Assembly (NCBI GenBank): GCA_014879545.1
Contig: JACSRV010000113.1
Coordinates: 1 to 38,853, forward strand
Direction: 5' to 3'
DNA length: 38,853 nt
DNA from: Chitinophagaceae bacterium
Lineage (GTDB): Bacteria; Bacteroidota; Bacteroidia; Chitinophagales; Chitinophagaceae
The translations under genes were made by a program, and so were the position numbers. Numbering within the stretch: the stretch's first letter is position 1; every line of letters starts with the position of its first letter. Below, in pieces: positions 1 to 8,433 of the stretch. The notes beneath the pieces were generated by a model. The model saw nothing but the letters and a program-made list of their open reading frames with translations, was not told where the DNA came from and did no database searches.

Positions 1-2
1 TG

Positions 3-203
3 CTGGATGTGCTGAGTGTGCTGGGTGTGACCAAGAACAGCATACTGACTGCACCGACACCGGCAGCAAAGACCGCATATGAGACCATTCTGAACAATCA
101 GACTGTGATCTATCAGGCGGCGTGGAACCTGAAGCCAAATCTGGCGACAAACAGAGCCCTGATAAAGGCTAAGTTGTTGGAATTTGCAGCGACCATCTAT
201 TAA
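3..203 (+). CDS. C-terminal end of an unrecognised protein (cut by window edge)
   Basis: An open frame enters from the left edge and stops with TAA at 201-203, giving the last 66 or so residues. The visible part is mixed helix-like sequence ending in ...LLEFAATIY; it has no membrane segment, cysteine motif or sorting signal. I do not recognise the family. The next gene begins 38 bases downstream on the same strand, so the two may be co-transcribed. A GTG at 9 could serve as a start, but the frame is open up to the edge, so truncation by the window is more likely. Function unknown. Confidence 0.5.
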   Translation: MDVLSVLGVTKNSILTAPTPAAKTAYETILNNQTVIYQAAWNLKPNLATNRALIKAKLLEFAATIY

Positions 204-241
204 TTGCAAGGGTGCGGAAACGTGCCACATACCTACAAAGC

Positions 242-637
242 ATGAATATTAAAGTCTTATCCGCATCTTTACTATTGCTGACTGCAGGGTTGCCTGCTAT
301 GGCGCAGCAAACTGCGGCCACCGAACAGACCGAGGTGACGAAAAGTGAATTTTCGGCACTGGTGACGGAGTTGGGTAAAATGCTGGATAAGGATAAGAAA
401 GCCGAAGCAGAGCAGCTTTTCACAGAGATCAACAAATTGGCGAATGCCGAATTCGGGTCGACACGGGAGAAGATGCGCCATGCACAGAATGATGCTGACA
501 AGAGCAGATACAGCGCACTGACGGTGAAGCAAAGGAATATGTTTGCGCAGGTACTGAAAATGCGTCAGGAGAACATGATAGCTAACAAGCAACAGATAAT
601 GGAGCAGCTGGAGGCGTTTTCGGCGACGATAGAATAA
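242..637 (+). CDS. Small exported protein of unknown function
   Basis: The predicted product is 131 residues. I chose the ATG at 242 because it begins a good signal peptide: a short basic start (MNIK), a hydrophobic core (LSASLLLLTAGLPA) and a cleavage site like AMA-QQ near residue 20. The mature part is highly charged and mostly helical, rich in Lys, Glu and Gln, with no Cys and no recognised domain; it is probably a periplasmic helical protein. It is followed by a strong intrinsic terminator at 658-696, so the transcript probably ends here. The frame stays open upstream to 212, but that extension would bury the signal peptide. No function can be assigned. Confidence 0.7.
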   Translation: MNIKVLSASLLLLTAGLPAMAQQTAATEQTEVTKSEFSALVTELGKMLDKDKKAEAEQLFTEINKLANAEFGSTREKMRHAQNDADKSRYSALTVKQRNMFAQVLKMRQENMIANKQQIMEQLEAFSATIE

Positions 638-657
638 GAACGACAACAAATTTTTAG

Positions 658-696
658 GCGAGGGCTCTGGGAAATCAGGGCCTTCGTTGTTTTTTA
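658..696 (+). terminator. Intrinsic terminator after the small exported protein
   Basis: A 12-pair stem (658-669 with 676-687, including some G-U pairs) encloses the 6-base loop 670-675 and is followed by a T-rich tract at 688-695. It lies 21 bases after the stop at 637 and just upstream of the VOC gene at 706, separating the two transcription units. Confidence 0.8.
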
Positions 697-705
697 AAGG
701 TCAGG

Positions 706-1140
706 ATGATGGAAAACAAAAAAAGAGTAACGGGTATAGGTGGTATTTTCTTTAAAGCCCAGGACCCGAACGGAGTGCGAGAGTGGTATCACAAACATCT
801 GGGTCTGGGGAATGACCCGTACGGAACGGTTTTTGACTGGAGAGACGCGGTGGACCCTTCGAAAAAGGGATGCACCGTATGGAATCCGTTCAAGGCAGAT
901 ACACAGTATTTCGCGCCATCGGGTAAAGACTTTATGATCAATATGCGAGTAGAGGACCTGGAGTGGCTGTTGGGTGAGTTGAAAAAGGAGGGCGTGGAGC
1001 AGATAGGTGAAATGCAGGTATATGATTACGGAAAGTTTGCCCACATAATGGACCCCGAAGGGAACAAGATAGAATTGTGGGAGGCAATTGACTATGATTT
1101 TGGCGCTGCGGACGAGGGTACAGGACAGGATCAGCCGTAG
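706..1140 (+). CDS. VOC-superfamily (glyoxalase/bleomycin-resistance-like) protein
   Basis: A 144-residue protein with the VOC fold pattern: an N-terminal strand plus helix (GIGGIFFKAQDP, then REWYHKHLGL) and the typical C-terminal block HIMDPEGNKIELWE, whose Glu is the usual metal-binding position. The family includes glyoxalase I, dioxygenases and antibiotic-binding proteins; the sequence does not say which substrate applies here. Two Met codons lie at the start (706 and 709), and either could be used. The last 10 bases overlap the end of the convergent flavoprotein gene, so no terminator fits between them. It is probably cytoplasmic, with no signal peptide. Fold assignment is firm, function is not. 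Confidence 0.85.
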   Translation: MMENKKRVTGIGGIFFKAQDPNGVREWYHKHLGLGNDPYGTVFDWRDAVDPSKKGCTVWNPFKADTQYFAPSGKDFMINMRVEDLEWLLGELKKEGVEQIGEMQVYDYGKFAHIMDPEGNKIELWEAIDYDFGAADEGTGQDQP

Positions 1141-1847
1141 ATCTCTATCTGCACATCGCGTTTGTCGTAGCCGAGGGCGAGTATGCGCTCGCGTGCTTCG
1201 TCGATCATTTCGCGCCAGCCGCACAACATGAAAGAAGCGGGCTGATGGTTCCGGCATAATTCCTCGTAGATCTTGTGTACGTATCCGGTATGGCCGTCCC
1301 AGTGCTGGCGGGAGAGCGTGGGTATGTAGCGGAAACCTTCGATCTTGTTTTGCAGATCGAGCATCTCGTCGTGGTACAGGAGATCGGCGATGGTGCGGGT
1401 GCCGAATATGAGATTTATCTTGTAGCCTTTGATATTGTGGTGGTGTATGTACTTTATCATGCTGCGGAAAGGCGCGATGCCGGTGCCGGTGCAGATGAAG
1501 AAATGTTCTTTGTCTTTGTCGGCGGGCAGTGTGAAAACGCCCTGTGGGCCGCGCAGTGTAAGTGAGTCGCCGACCTTGACGTTCTCGAAAATGTAGCGGG
1601 ACCCTACCCCACCGTGGAGATGCACAATGATGAGCTCGATGACATTGGTGCCATCGGGCATGGAGGCGATGCTATAGCTGCGCCAGCGTTTGTTTCGCTG
1701 CTCGTGAATGGGAAGATCGAGGGTGACGAACTGGCCGGGGACAAAAGTGAAGTCGGATTTTTCGGGCATTTCTACCCAATACCGGCGAGTGTTGGACGTA
1801 GCCTGTTTGATGTGTGTGACAACTCCTTTTTGCCAAGCCGGAATCAT
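1131..1847 (-). CDS. Ferredoxin-NADP reductase-like FAD/NAD(P)-binding oxidoreductase
   Basis: A 238-residue single-module flavoprotein. The N-terminal beta-barrel carries the FAD-binding RSYS motif (in KRWRSYSIAS). The C-terminal half carries the nucleotide-binding GTGIAPFRSM motif and the CGWREM element near the end that contacts NAD(P)H. No 2Fe-2S ferredoxin domain is attached, so electrons probably pass to or from a separate ferredoxin or flavodoxin. It ends convergently with, and overlaps by 10 bases, the VOC gene. It is divergent from the DEAD-box helicase, with 122 bases between their starts. Family assignment is secure; the physiological partner is unknown. Confidence 0.9.
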   Translation of the reverse strand: MIPAWQKGVVTHIKQATSNTRRYWVEMPEKSDFTFVPGQFVTLDLPIHEQRNKRWRSYSIASMPDGTNVIELIIVHLHGGVGSRYIFENVKVGDSLTLRGPQGVFTLPADKDKEHFFICTGTGIAPFRSMIKYIHHHNIKGYKINLIFGTRTIADLLYHDEMLDLQNKIEGFRYIPTLSRQHWDGHTGYVHKIYEELCRNHQPASFMLCGWREMIDEARERILALGYDKRDVQIEIYG

Positions 1848-1944
1848 GGGGTTAAAGGTAGTTTATTTTGCGGGAGGGGTATATAGAGCCTTGTAATAAT
1901 GACATTGGTGTGAGGTGGTGAGCGGGTAAGTGGCGGTGAATTGC

Positions 1945-1952
1945 TATCTTAG
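1945..1952 (+). promoter_or_regulatory. Possible -7 promoter element for the DEAD-box helicase
   Basis: TATCTTAG fits the Bacteroidota TAnnTTTG element at all but one fixed position and lies 17 bases before the TTG start at 1970. No clear -33 TTG at the proper distance was found, so the call is weak. Confidence 0.35.
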
Positions 1953-1969
1953 CAAAAATTCTACATATT

Positions 1970-3220
1970 TTGTATTTCGCTGATTTTGGCTTTGATGATG
2001 ATCTGATGGATGGCATAGATGCCATGGGCTACGAAAAAGCCACCCCTGTACAAGCGCAGGTAATACCACTGATACTGGAAGGAAGGGATATAATTGCCGC
2101 AGCCCAAACGGGTACGGGAAAAACAGCCGCGTTTTTGCTTCCGGTGCTGGAGCAGCTGCTGACGAAGCCGCATGATGAAAGATCGGTGAATGCACTGATC
2201 ATTGTGCCGACGCGTGAGTTGGCGACACAGATATCGCAGGCGCTTGAGGGCATAGCTTACTACACTAATATAAGCTTCATATCGGTTTACGGAGGAACGG
2301 GCGGTGCATTGTTCGCGTCGGAGCGGAAGGCACTGGAAACAGGAGTGGACATTGTGATATGTACACCGGGCAGAATGATATCGCACCTGAACATGGGTTA
2401 TGTGAAGTTGGGTGGGCTGAAGTATCTGATACTAGATGAGGCGGACAGGATGCTGGATATGGGTTTTTATGAAGACATCATCAAGATCATATCTTACTTG
2501 CCGAAGGAAAGGCAGAACCTGTTATTCTCGGCAACGATGCCACCGGCTATAAGGAAGTTGGCCAATACCATTCTACATAATCCTGCAGAGATAAATATTG
2601 CTATATCGAAGCCGCCGGAGCAGATAACACAGGGTGCTTTTGTGGTGTATGAACCACAAAAGCCGGGACTGGTGAAGTATGTGCTGAAGCAGAAGGAGTT
2701 TGCGAGTGTTATAGTTTTCTGCTCGAGTAAGCTGAGTGTGAAGAAACTATATGAGGAGCTGAAACGGGCGAAATTTGCGGTGGGTAGTATCCACTCGGAC
2801 CTGGAGCAGGACCAAAGGGAGCAAGTGTTGCTTGATTTCAAGAGTAAGAAGCTGTCTATACTGGTGGCAACAGACATACTGAGCCGAGGTATAGATATTG
2901 AAGATATAGACTTGGTGATCAACTATGACGTGCCACATGACGGAGAGGATTACGTGCACCGCATAGGCAGGACAGCGAGGGCTGCGACAAAAGGAACGGC
3001 GTATACTTTCATCACCGATAAAGAACTGTTCAAGTTTCATAAGATAGAGAAGCTGATAGGGAAGGAAGTTGAGAAACTGCCGGTGCCTGCTGAGTTTGGC
3101 CCGGCACCGTCGCCTGCGGCGCGAACAGAGCGCAGTGGCAACGCAGGAGGAGAAGGACAAAGGAACAAGAAGAAAAGGAGGTATAAGGGAAATGGCGGCG
3201 GTGCCAAGAAGCCGCAGTGA
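1970..3220 (+). CDS. DEAD-box ATP-dependent RNA helicase
   Basis: A 416-residue RNA helicase with all core motifs in order: Q motif (ATPVQAQVIP, preceded by the conserved aromatic), motif I AQTGTGKT, Ia PTRELA, Ib TPGR, II DEAD, III SAT, IV VIVFCSS, V ATDILSRGID and VI HRIGRTARA. The tail is basic and Gly/Lys-rich (ending GGGAKKPQ), as in RhlE-type helicases that help fold or degrade RNA and assemble ribosomes. The start is an unusual TTG at 1970; the first in-frame ATG would remove the upstream residues FADFGF that belong to the Q-motif region, so TTG is preferred. It is cytoplasmic. RhlE-like is my best guess for the subfamily. Confidence 0.93.
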   Translation: MYFADFGFDDDLMDGIDAMGYEKATPVQAQVIPLILEGRDIIAAAQTGTGKTAAFLLPVLEQLLTKPHDERSVNALIIVPTRELATQISQALEGIAYYTNISFISVYGGTGGALFASERKALETGVDIVICTPGRMISHLNMGYVKLGGLKYLILDEADRMLDMGFYEDIIKIISYLPKERQNLLFSATMPPAIRKLANTILHNPAEINIAISKPPEQITQGAFVVYEPQKPGLVKYVLKQKEFASVIVFCSSKLSVKKLYEELKRAKFAVGSIHSDLEQDQREQVLLDFKSKKLSILVATDILSRGIDIEDIDLVINYDVPHDGEDYVHRIGRTARAATKGTAYTFITDKELFKFHKIEKLIGKEVEKLPVPAEFGPAPSPAARTERSGNAGGEGQRNKKKRRYKGNGGGAKKPQ

Positions 3221-3228
3221 GGACTACC

Positions 3229-3296
3229 ACACAACCGATATATTGTGTAGGTTTGTCCAGACCCCGCACTATGAAAGAAGCACACCCTGTGTGTGC
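3229..3296 (+). promoter_or_regulatory. Helicase-lutB spacer: -7-like element and two hairpins
   Basis: The 103-base gap holds a perfect TAnnTTTG match (TAGGTTTG, 3248-3255), which may drive lutB. Hairpin one pairs ACACAA (3229-3234) with TTGTGT (3243-3248). Hairpin two pairs GCACAC (3280-3285) with GTGTGC (3291-3296). Neither hairpin has a T-run, so they are not classical terminators. Confidence 0.3.
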
Positions 3297-3323
3297 CCTG
3301 TGAGATATTATTAATGAATAGAA

Positions 3324-4700
3324 ATGGGTAATCAGCAAAACATATTTCTTGCGAAGAGTGAGGTGAAGGCGCATGACCTGGAGCACAAGCGAAAGGTGGC
3401 GTTCAACATACAGAAGTATAATGACAGTGTGGTGAAGGGTAAGAAGCAGTACTCGAACCTGGAGCTGGCACGCAGGCGCGCAAAGAATATTAAGTGGAAG
3501 ACGATAGAGAACCTTGATAAATACCTGGAGCAATTTGAAAAAAATTTTACCGCCAACGGCGGTAAGCTGATATGGGCTGAAGACGCAGAAGAAGCAAGAC
3601 AGGCCATACTGCAGATATGCAAGGAGAAGAACACACGCCAGGTAGTGAAGGCAAAGAGCATGGTGACGGAAGAGCTGCACCTGAATTCTTTTTTTGCAAA
3701 GAACGGAATTGAGTCGGTGGAGACGGACCTGGGCGAATATATACAACAACTAGACGAAGAGCCGCCTTACCATATAGTGACGCCGGCCATGCACAAGAGC
3801 AAGGAAGATGTGGCGAAGCTGTTTCATGAGAAGCTGGGCACTGAGCCGCACCTGAGTCCGTCGGAGATAACGTTGGTGGCGCGCAAGAACCTGAGGGAGA
3901 AGTATGTGACCGCAGAGGTGGGCATAACAGGAGGTAACTTTTTGCTGGCTGATGTGGGTGGTGTGTGTGTGACCGAGAATGAGGGGAATGGCCGGCTGTC
4001 GACAACGTTTCCGAAGACACATATAGCGGTGGTGGGCATAGAAAAGCTGCTGCCATCAATCAATGACCTGCCACTGTTCTGGCCGCTGCTGGCGACCTTT
4101 GGCACGGGGCAGCAAGTGACGGTGTATAACAGCATTTTTACAGGACCGAGGCGGGCAAACGAAACTGACGGGCCTGAGGAGATGTATGTGATATTGCTGG
4201 ATAACGGCAGGACGAACCTGCTGCGGAAGGAAGTGCGCGAGAGCATGTACTGCATCAGGTGCGGGTCTTGTCTAAACGCGTGCCCGGTGTATAAGAATAT
4301 TGGAGGCCATGCCTATGGCACTACCTATAGTGGCCCGATAGGTGCAGTGATAACGCCGCATCTGGAGGGGATGAATGAATTCAAACATCTGAGTTATGCA
4401 AGTAGCCTGTGCGGTAACTGTACCGAGGTATGTCCGGTGAAGATCAACATACATGAGATGTTGCTGGAGAACAGGAAGATAGCTGTGGAGGATAATCTGA
4501 ACGGGTTTGGCGAACATGCAGTGTGGGCATTGTGGGAGCGTGCGATGCTGAGCCGGACAATGTTGAACCTCGCGAGCGCGAATATGAAGGGCAAGGTAGT
4601 GAACAAACTATTTGAAGACACATGGGTGAAACACCGAACGCCACTGCGATTTGCAGAGAAGTCGTTTAACAAGATTTGGAAGGAACGCCAGGGAAAATAG
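3324..4700 (+). CDS. lutB: LutB-like LUD-domain iron-sulfur protein (lactate utilization)
   Basis: A 458-residue protein of the LutB/YkgF family, a subunit of the LutABC complex that oxidises L-lactate to pyruvate. The N-terminal two thirds is a LUD domain. It is followed by a ferredoxin-like region binding two 4Fe-4S clusters: Cys310, 313, 316 and 320 (CIRCGSCLNACP) and Cys363, 366 and 370 (CGNCTEVCP). The C-terminal helical part is typical of the family. No lutA or lutC gene is adjacent; the next gene, 6 bases downstream, is a deacetylase-like protein, so the partners must be elsewhere if the complex exists. The start ATG at 3324 fits the family N-terminus. It is cytoplasmic or membrane-peripheral. 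Confidence 0.88.
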   Translation: MGNQQNIFLAKSEVKAHDLEHKRKVAFNIQKYNDSVVKGKKQYSNLELARRRAKNIKWKTIENLDKYLEQFEKNFTANGGKLIWAEDAEEARQAILQICKEKNTRQVVKAKSMVTEELHLNSFFAKNGIESVETDLGEYIQQLDEEPPYHIVTPAMHKSKEDVAKLFHEKLGTEPHLSPSEITLVARKNLREKYVTAEVGITGGNFLLADVGGVCVTENEGNGRLSTTFPKTHIAVVGIEKLLPSINDLPLFWPLLATFGTGQQVTVYNSIFTGPRRANETDGPEEMYVILLDNGRTNLLRKEVRESMYCIRCGSCLNACPVYKNIGGHAYGTTYSGPIGAVITPHLEGMNEFKHLSYASSLCGNCTEVCPVKINIHEMLLENRKIAVEDNLNGFGEHAVWALWERAMLSRTMLNLASANMKGKVVNKLFEDTWVKHRTPLRFAEKSFNKIWKERQGK

Positions 4701-4706
4701 GAACAC

Positions 4707-6020
4707 ATGGCGACCGTAGTTGTATATAGTCCGTTTGTGAATGAGCGTCTCAGGTATGTAATGGGATGGCTGATGAAGGAACGACTGCAACTGGATGTGC
4801 GCATTACCGATAATAAGGAGGAGGCGGACTTGAGTGAGTGTGTTGTGTACTATGGTATGCAGCAAGCGGGGAAATTCTGTGTGCCTGCAGCAGAGCTGCT
4901 GCAGCAAACCGGTACGGCTACTGTGAAACCCGAGGTGGGGAGTTGGGGGCTGATGCCTACCCTATTTGCAATGAGTGAAGATGGATACACGATACCCTTT
5001 GATATTTTCTCGGCAGTTTTTTATCTGATAACACGATATGAAGAGTATGGCAGGTATGTACCTGACAAACACGGCAGGTATCCTGCGACCGAAAGTGTGC
5101 TCACTAAAAACGGATGGTTGCAGCGACCGATAGTAGATGAGTGGGTGTATGCATTGAGAAAGGAATTGCAGAAGCGACTGAATATAGAGGTGTCAGAAAT
5201 GCACTTTGTATTCAGGCCGACCTATGATATAGATATGGCGTACGCGCATCTGCACAAGGGTGCGAAGAGGATAGCCGGAGCTTTTCTGCGGGCTTTGGCG
5301 GCGGGTAACCTAAGAGAAATAAGTTTGCGGGCACAGGTGCTGAAGAAAAAGCAGAAAGATCCGTATGACTCGTTCAGGTGGCTGAGGCAGGTGCACAAAG
5401 AGTATGGATTTATACCGACGTATTTTGTGCTGTCGACGCTGCGCACAACAAAGTTTGATAAGAACATACATCCTGAACATCCGGCGATGGTGCGGGTGAT
5501 CAAGAACCTTGCGAAGGAGGGGATAATTGGGATCCACCCATCGTATTATTCAGGCGAGGGAAATGTGATGCAGGCAGAGAGAGGTGTGCTGGAGACTGTG
5601 GCGGGAAAAAGAACCACAATATCGAGGCAGCACTATATACGCGCTGTGTTGCCGCAGACATACAGAAGCCTGATCGCAGCCGGGATAACGGAAGACTATA
5701 GTATGGGATATGGCACGCATCTGGGTTTCAGGGCGGGGACCGGAAGCTCGTTCATGTGGTATGATCTTGAGCAAGAAAAGAAAACCAATCTTCGGGTGTT
5801 CCCGTTCTGTTTCATGGATACCACTGCCCACTACGAAGCCGGGTTGACAACACAACAGGCGTTTGAAAAGCTGGAAGCGATGAGTAAGTTATTGGAGCAA
5901 ACCGGTAGCAAACTGATCACGGTATTCCATAATTTTTCGTTGGGTACAGATAATGAATGGACGGGGTGGCGCCAGGCGTATGAGTTGTTTTTACATAGCA
6001 TGTCGATGAAGGGAAAATAA
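4707..6020 (+). CDS. Polysaccharide-deacetylase-like protein (DUF7033 plus NodB-like region)
   Basis: A 437-residue protein without a signal peptide. The first ~170 residues resemble the N-terminal domain (DUF7033 type) that precedes degenerate deacetylase barrels in Bacteroidota. The second part has the barrel landmarks: FRPTYDIDMAY where the catalytic DxD-type Asp pair sits, GIHPSYYSGE in the His-motif position, and a closing ITVFHNFSLG segment. The substrate is unknown; cell-envelope or capsular sugars are the usual inference. It follows lutB after only 6 bases, indicating translational coupling, although no shared pathway is evident. The family call rests on pattern recognition only. Confidence 0.7.
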   Translation: MATVVVYSPFVNERLRYVMGWLMKERLQLDVRITDNKEEADLSECVVYYGMQQAGKFCVPAAELLQQTGTATVKPEVGSWGLMPTLFAMSEDGYTIPFDIFSAVFYLITRYEEYGRYVPDKHGRYPATESVLTKNGWLQRPIVDEWVYALRKELQKRLNIEVSEMHFVFRPTYDIDMAYAHLHKGAKRIAGAFLRALAAGNLREISLRAQVLKKKQKDPYDSFRWLRQVHKEYGFIPTYFVLSTLRTTKFDKNIHPEHPAMVRVIKNLAKEGIIGIHPSYYSGEGNVMQAERGVLETVAGKRTTISRQHYIRAVLPQTYRSLIAAGITEDYSMGYGTHLGFRAGTGSSFMWYDLEQEKKTNLRVFPFCFMDTTAHYEAGLTTQQAFEKLEAMSKLLEQTGSKLITVFHNFSLGTDNEWTGWRQAYELFLHSMSMKGK

Positions 6021-6024
6021 CACC

Positions 6025-6060
6025 AAAAAAATGGGGAACAAGCGAAGTGCTCATTCCCCA
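6025..6060 (-). terminator. Intrinsic terminator of the M3 peptidase gene
   Basis: Stem TGGGGAA (6032-6038) with TTCCCCA (6054-6060); on the - strand it is followed by a run of seven T (complement of 6025-6031). It lies 24 bases past the peptidase stop, in the gap between two convergent genes. Confidence 0.7.
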
Positions 6061-6083
6061 ATGCCATTATGTTAAGTAGTAAA

Positions 6084-7814
6084 TTACTTTACGCCCATTT
6101 CTTTGAGGATGGGTGTAACGAAGTCGGACAACTCTTTAATGTAGGCAGGTGAGAAATCGAAGCGGATACCGGCAGTAGCGTACAGTTCTTTTAGTGTTTT
6201 GGTGTAGCCAAGGCTGAGCGCGTTCTGATAATTCTGTAATGCCTGTTGTTTGTTGCCGCGGTATTGCCGCCACATTGCAATGGCACCAAGCTGGGCGATA
6301 CCGTATTCGATATAATAGAACGGAACCTCGAAAAGGTGCAGTTGTTTCTGCCAGAGGTTGCGGCGATATTCGTCGAATCCGGACCAGTCGGTGATGCCTG
6401 TAGCAAATTCGTCGAGTATGGCGAGCCACTGTTCTTCGCGCTGCTGCACAGAGTGACCAGGATTGGTGTAGAGCCAATGCTGGAACTTATCAATAGTGGC
6501 GATCCATGGAAGGACAGAGATGATACGTTCCATTTCTTCGAGCTGCGCGCGGTGGAGTTCCGTCTGGTCTTTAAAGAAGACATCCCAATGTTCCATAGAG
6601 AACAGTTCCATACTCATACTGGCGAGTTCGGCGATCTCCATTGGATATTCTTTGAACGCTGTGAGCGGGAGTGGGTGAGAGAGGAAAGAATGGATAGCGT
6701 GCCCACCCTCGTGCATCATGGTGATGACATCGCCCATGGTACCGGCAGCATTCATGAAGATAAACGGAACACCGGTCTCGGCGAGCGGGCAATTGTAGCC
6801 ACCCGGGGCCTTGCCTTTGCGGCTTTCGAGATCGAGACGCTCCATGCCCTGCATGGTAGTGAGGCAGCTGCTGAAAAACGGAGAGAGTCGGCTGAAGGTC
6901 TCAACCGTTTTTTCAGCGAGTTCTTTTCCTGATGTAAAAGGATGGAGCGGCTGAGTTCCTTTTGGTTCGGCGTCGCCGTCCCAGGGGCGCATGACATCAA
7001 GGCCGAGGCGCTGCTGTCGGTTGCGAGCAAGCATGGCATGCAACGGAACAATATGTTCTTTAACGGCATTGTGGAAATCGAAACAGTCTTCGACCGTATA
7101 ATCGAAGCGACCGAGTTCGCGGAATTTATAATCGCGGTAGTTATCGAAGCCGGCGTTGCGGGCTACCTGATGGCGAATGGAAAGTAGCTTGTCGAAAAGT
7201 TCGTTGAGTTTGTCTTTATCAACGAGGCGACGGCCGGCCACTTTTGTAAATACTGATTGCCTGAGATCGCGTTCGGGGTTCTGCAGGAATTTTGCTGCCT
7301 GCTGGAGGGTGTATTCTTTACCGTCGATCTCGACACTCATGGCGCCTGAGATGACACCATATTGTTGTGCGAGCAAATTGAGGTCGGCCTGAAGCGTGAC
7401 GTTCTCTTCGCGATACAATTGAGCGGCATTCTCTACACCACGTAGGTAGGGGAAGTACATGTTGGGATCGAGTTCATTGACGAACGGACAGGCAAGTAGT
7501 TTTTTGTTGAGTGCAAACGTGTAGGGTTTGATCTTTGGTTCGATCTCCATGCAGAAGAAAGTGAAAGCCTCTTCAATTTCCTTGTTAGTTGTGTCGCAAG
7601 TCATTTTTATTTGGCGCCAACAAGCGTCTTCGCTTATGACGGCTTCGAGTTCGCTAATGTTGCCGAGCCAGGTAGCCAGTTCTGAAGAAGACTTTATCTC
7701 TCTTTCAGTCAGCTCATCATAGTATGGTTTGAGTGTTTCCCAATTGGTAACAGTGAATTCTTTGGGGAGGAAAGTCCTTTCTTTTACAGGAAGCGGTTGG
7801 AATGTTGTGTTCAT
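6084..7814 (-). CDS. pepF: M3-family oligoendopeptidase (PepF-like)
   Basis: A 576-residue zinc metallopeptidase of family M3 that cleaves short peptides in the cytoplasm. The HExxH zinc motif is HEGGH, with His368, Glu369 and His372 in MMHEGGHAIHSF; the third ligand is in the downstream helix ELASMSMELF, about 28 residues later. The N-terminal helical domain and the total length match the oligoendopeptidase F group. There is no signal peptide. It converges on the deacetylase-like gene with an intrinsic terminator between them. A TAnnTTTG element lies 26 bases upstream of the ATG at 7814. The symbol is by family analogy. Confidence 0.9.
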   Translation of the reverse strand: MNTTFQPLPVKERTFLPKEFTVTNWETLKPYYDELTEREIKSSSELATWLGNISELEAVISEDACWRQIKMTCDTTNKEIEEAFTFFCMEIEPKIKPYTFALNKKLLACPFVNELDPNMYFPYLRGVENAAQLYREENVTLQADLNLLAQQYGVISGAMSVEIDGKEYTLQQAAKFLQNPERDLRQSVFTKVAGRRLVDKDKLNELFDKLLSIRHQVARNAGFDNYRDYKFRELGRFDYTVEDCFDFHNAVKEHIVPLHAMLARNRQQRLGLDVMRPWDGDAEPKGTQPLHPFTSGKELAEKTVETFSRLSPFFSSCLTTMQGMERLDLESRKGKAPGGYNCPLAETGVPFIFMNAAGTMGDVITMMHEGGHAIHSFLSHPLPLTAFKEYPMEIAELASMSMELFSMEHWDVFFKDQTELHRAQLEEMERIISVLPWIATIDKFQHWLYTNPGHSVQQREEQWLAILDEFATGITDWSGFDEYRRNLWQKQLHLFEVPFYYIEYGIAQLGAIAMWRQYRGNKQQALQNYQNALSLGYTKTLKELYATAGIRFDFSPAYIKELSDFVTPILKEMGVK

Positions 7815-7839
7815 AAGTTGAAACCTTGAATGAGGCAGG

Positions 7840-7847
7840 CAAATTTA
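7840..7847 (-). promoter_or_regulatory. -7 promoter element of the M3 peptidase
   Basis: On the - strand this reads TAAATTTG, a perfect TAnnTTTG match, 25 bases before the start codon. No convincing -33 TTG was found. Confidence 0.45.
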
Positions 7848-8148
7848 GGATATTGGTATAAGCCTGCAGGTATAATAATTGTTAGAAAACTGACCGGGGA
7901 AGATGTGAGAATTTGTTATTTGCCCAAACAAATAGGATTAATGATTATGTTATTTGGCCACTCAGTCATATTGCGTTTTGGTTGAATGTGGTGTTTTGGA
8001 AGCAAATTTTGTAAAAATGATGTTCAATTTATAAAAAATGACAGCAAAAAGCCTGTCAGCAACCCGGTGAGATATTAATTACTGACTATATCTATAAAAC
8101 TGATGGCGGCGGTTTGCACTTCCATTTTTTTGCTACCCCCACCGGTAG
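7848..8148. other. Gene-free stretch between M3 peptidase and sRNA candidate
   Basis: AT-rich spacer without a supported gene. The only structure seen is a short inverted repeat, TATTTG (7917-7922) with CAAATA (7929-7934). Confidence 0.5.
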
Positions 8149-8156
8149 TATATTTG
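8130..8156 (+). promoter_or_regulatory. Promoter of the candidate small RNA
   Basis: TTG at 8130-8132 and a perfect -7 element TATATTTG at 8149-8156, separated by 16 bases; this is slightly short of the usual Bacteroidota spacing. Initiation near 8162-8164 is predicted. Confidence 0.5.
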
Positions 8157-8162
8157 CATCAA

Positions 8163-8223
8163 GTTGTGAATTTAATGGGTTAGTAAGTAAGAGCTGCCGG
8201 ATTCTTCCGGCGGCTCTGTTTTT
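8163..8223 (+). ncRNA. Candidate ~60-nt small RNA ending in an intrinsic terminator
   Basis: A perfect -7 element (8149-8156) is followed about 30 bases after the predicted start by a strong hairpin: an 11-pair stem, 8190-8200 with 8207-8217, one U-G pair, loop 8201-8206, then a T-run at 8219-8223. There is no coding potential beyond ATG GGT TAG. The unit is self-contained and lies over 200 bases upstream of radA, so it looks like a small RNA or a constitutively terminated leader. The family is not recognised. Confidence 0.45.
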
Positions 8224-8418
8224 AGGGGTACCCTAAGCCAGAGTAGGCTGACCGGAGTATTCTATTCTTTTCTCTCACCAATAGCCGATGACCCTGGTTG
8301 AGTCAAAATTTTTTTGAAGGGTCTGCATCTCATTTTCGGGAAAAAACAAAAGATGGTCTGCATGAAAAATGTGGATATCGTAAAGGAGCATCTGTCGTGC
8401 TGGCGGAAGGTGAAGTTG
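8224..8418 (+). other. radA upstream spacer
   Basis: No supported gene. It contains the direct repeat GGTCTGCAT at 8320-8328 and 8355-8363, and a weak composite hairpin GACCC (8290-8294) with GGGTC (8319-8323). An open frame beginning at 8298 runs into radA in another frame and is not considered real. Confidence 0.4.
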
Positions 8419-8426
8419 TATCTTTA
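8419..8426 (+). promoter_or_regulatory. -7-like element of radA
   Basis: TATCTTTA differs from TAnnTTTG at the last base only and ends 7 bases before the radA ATG, so the transcript would start at or very near the start codon. Confidence 0.4.
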
Positions 8427-8433
8427 ACGAACG

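Noticed and set aside
1-637. First two genes as an outlying part of the phage-like block
   Set aside because: They are 10 kb away, separated by housekeeping genes on both strands; neither resembles a phage protein.
7815-8433. tRNA or riboswitch in the 619-base gap
   Set aside because: No cloverleaf or known riboswitch core could be recognised; only the promoter-hairpin unit is supported.
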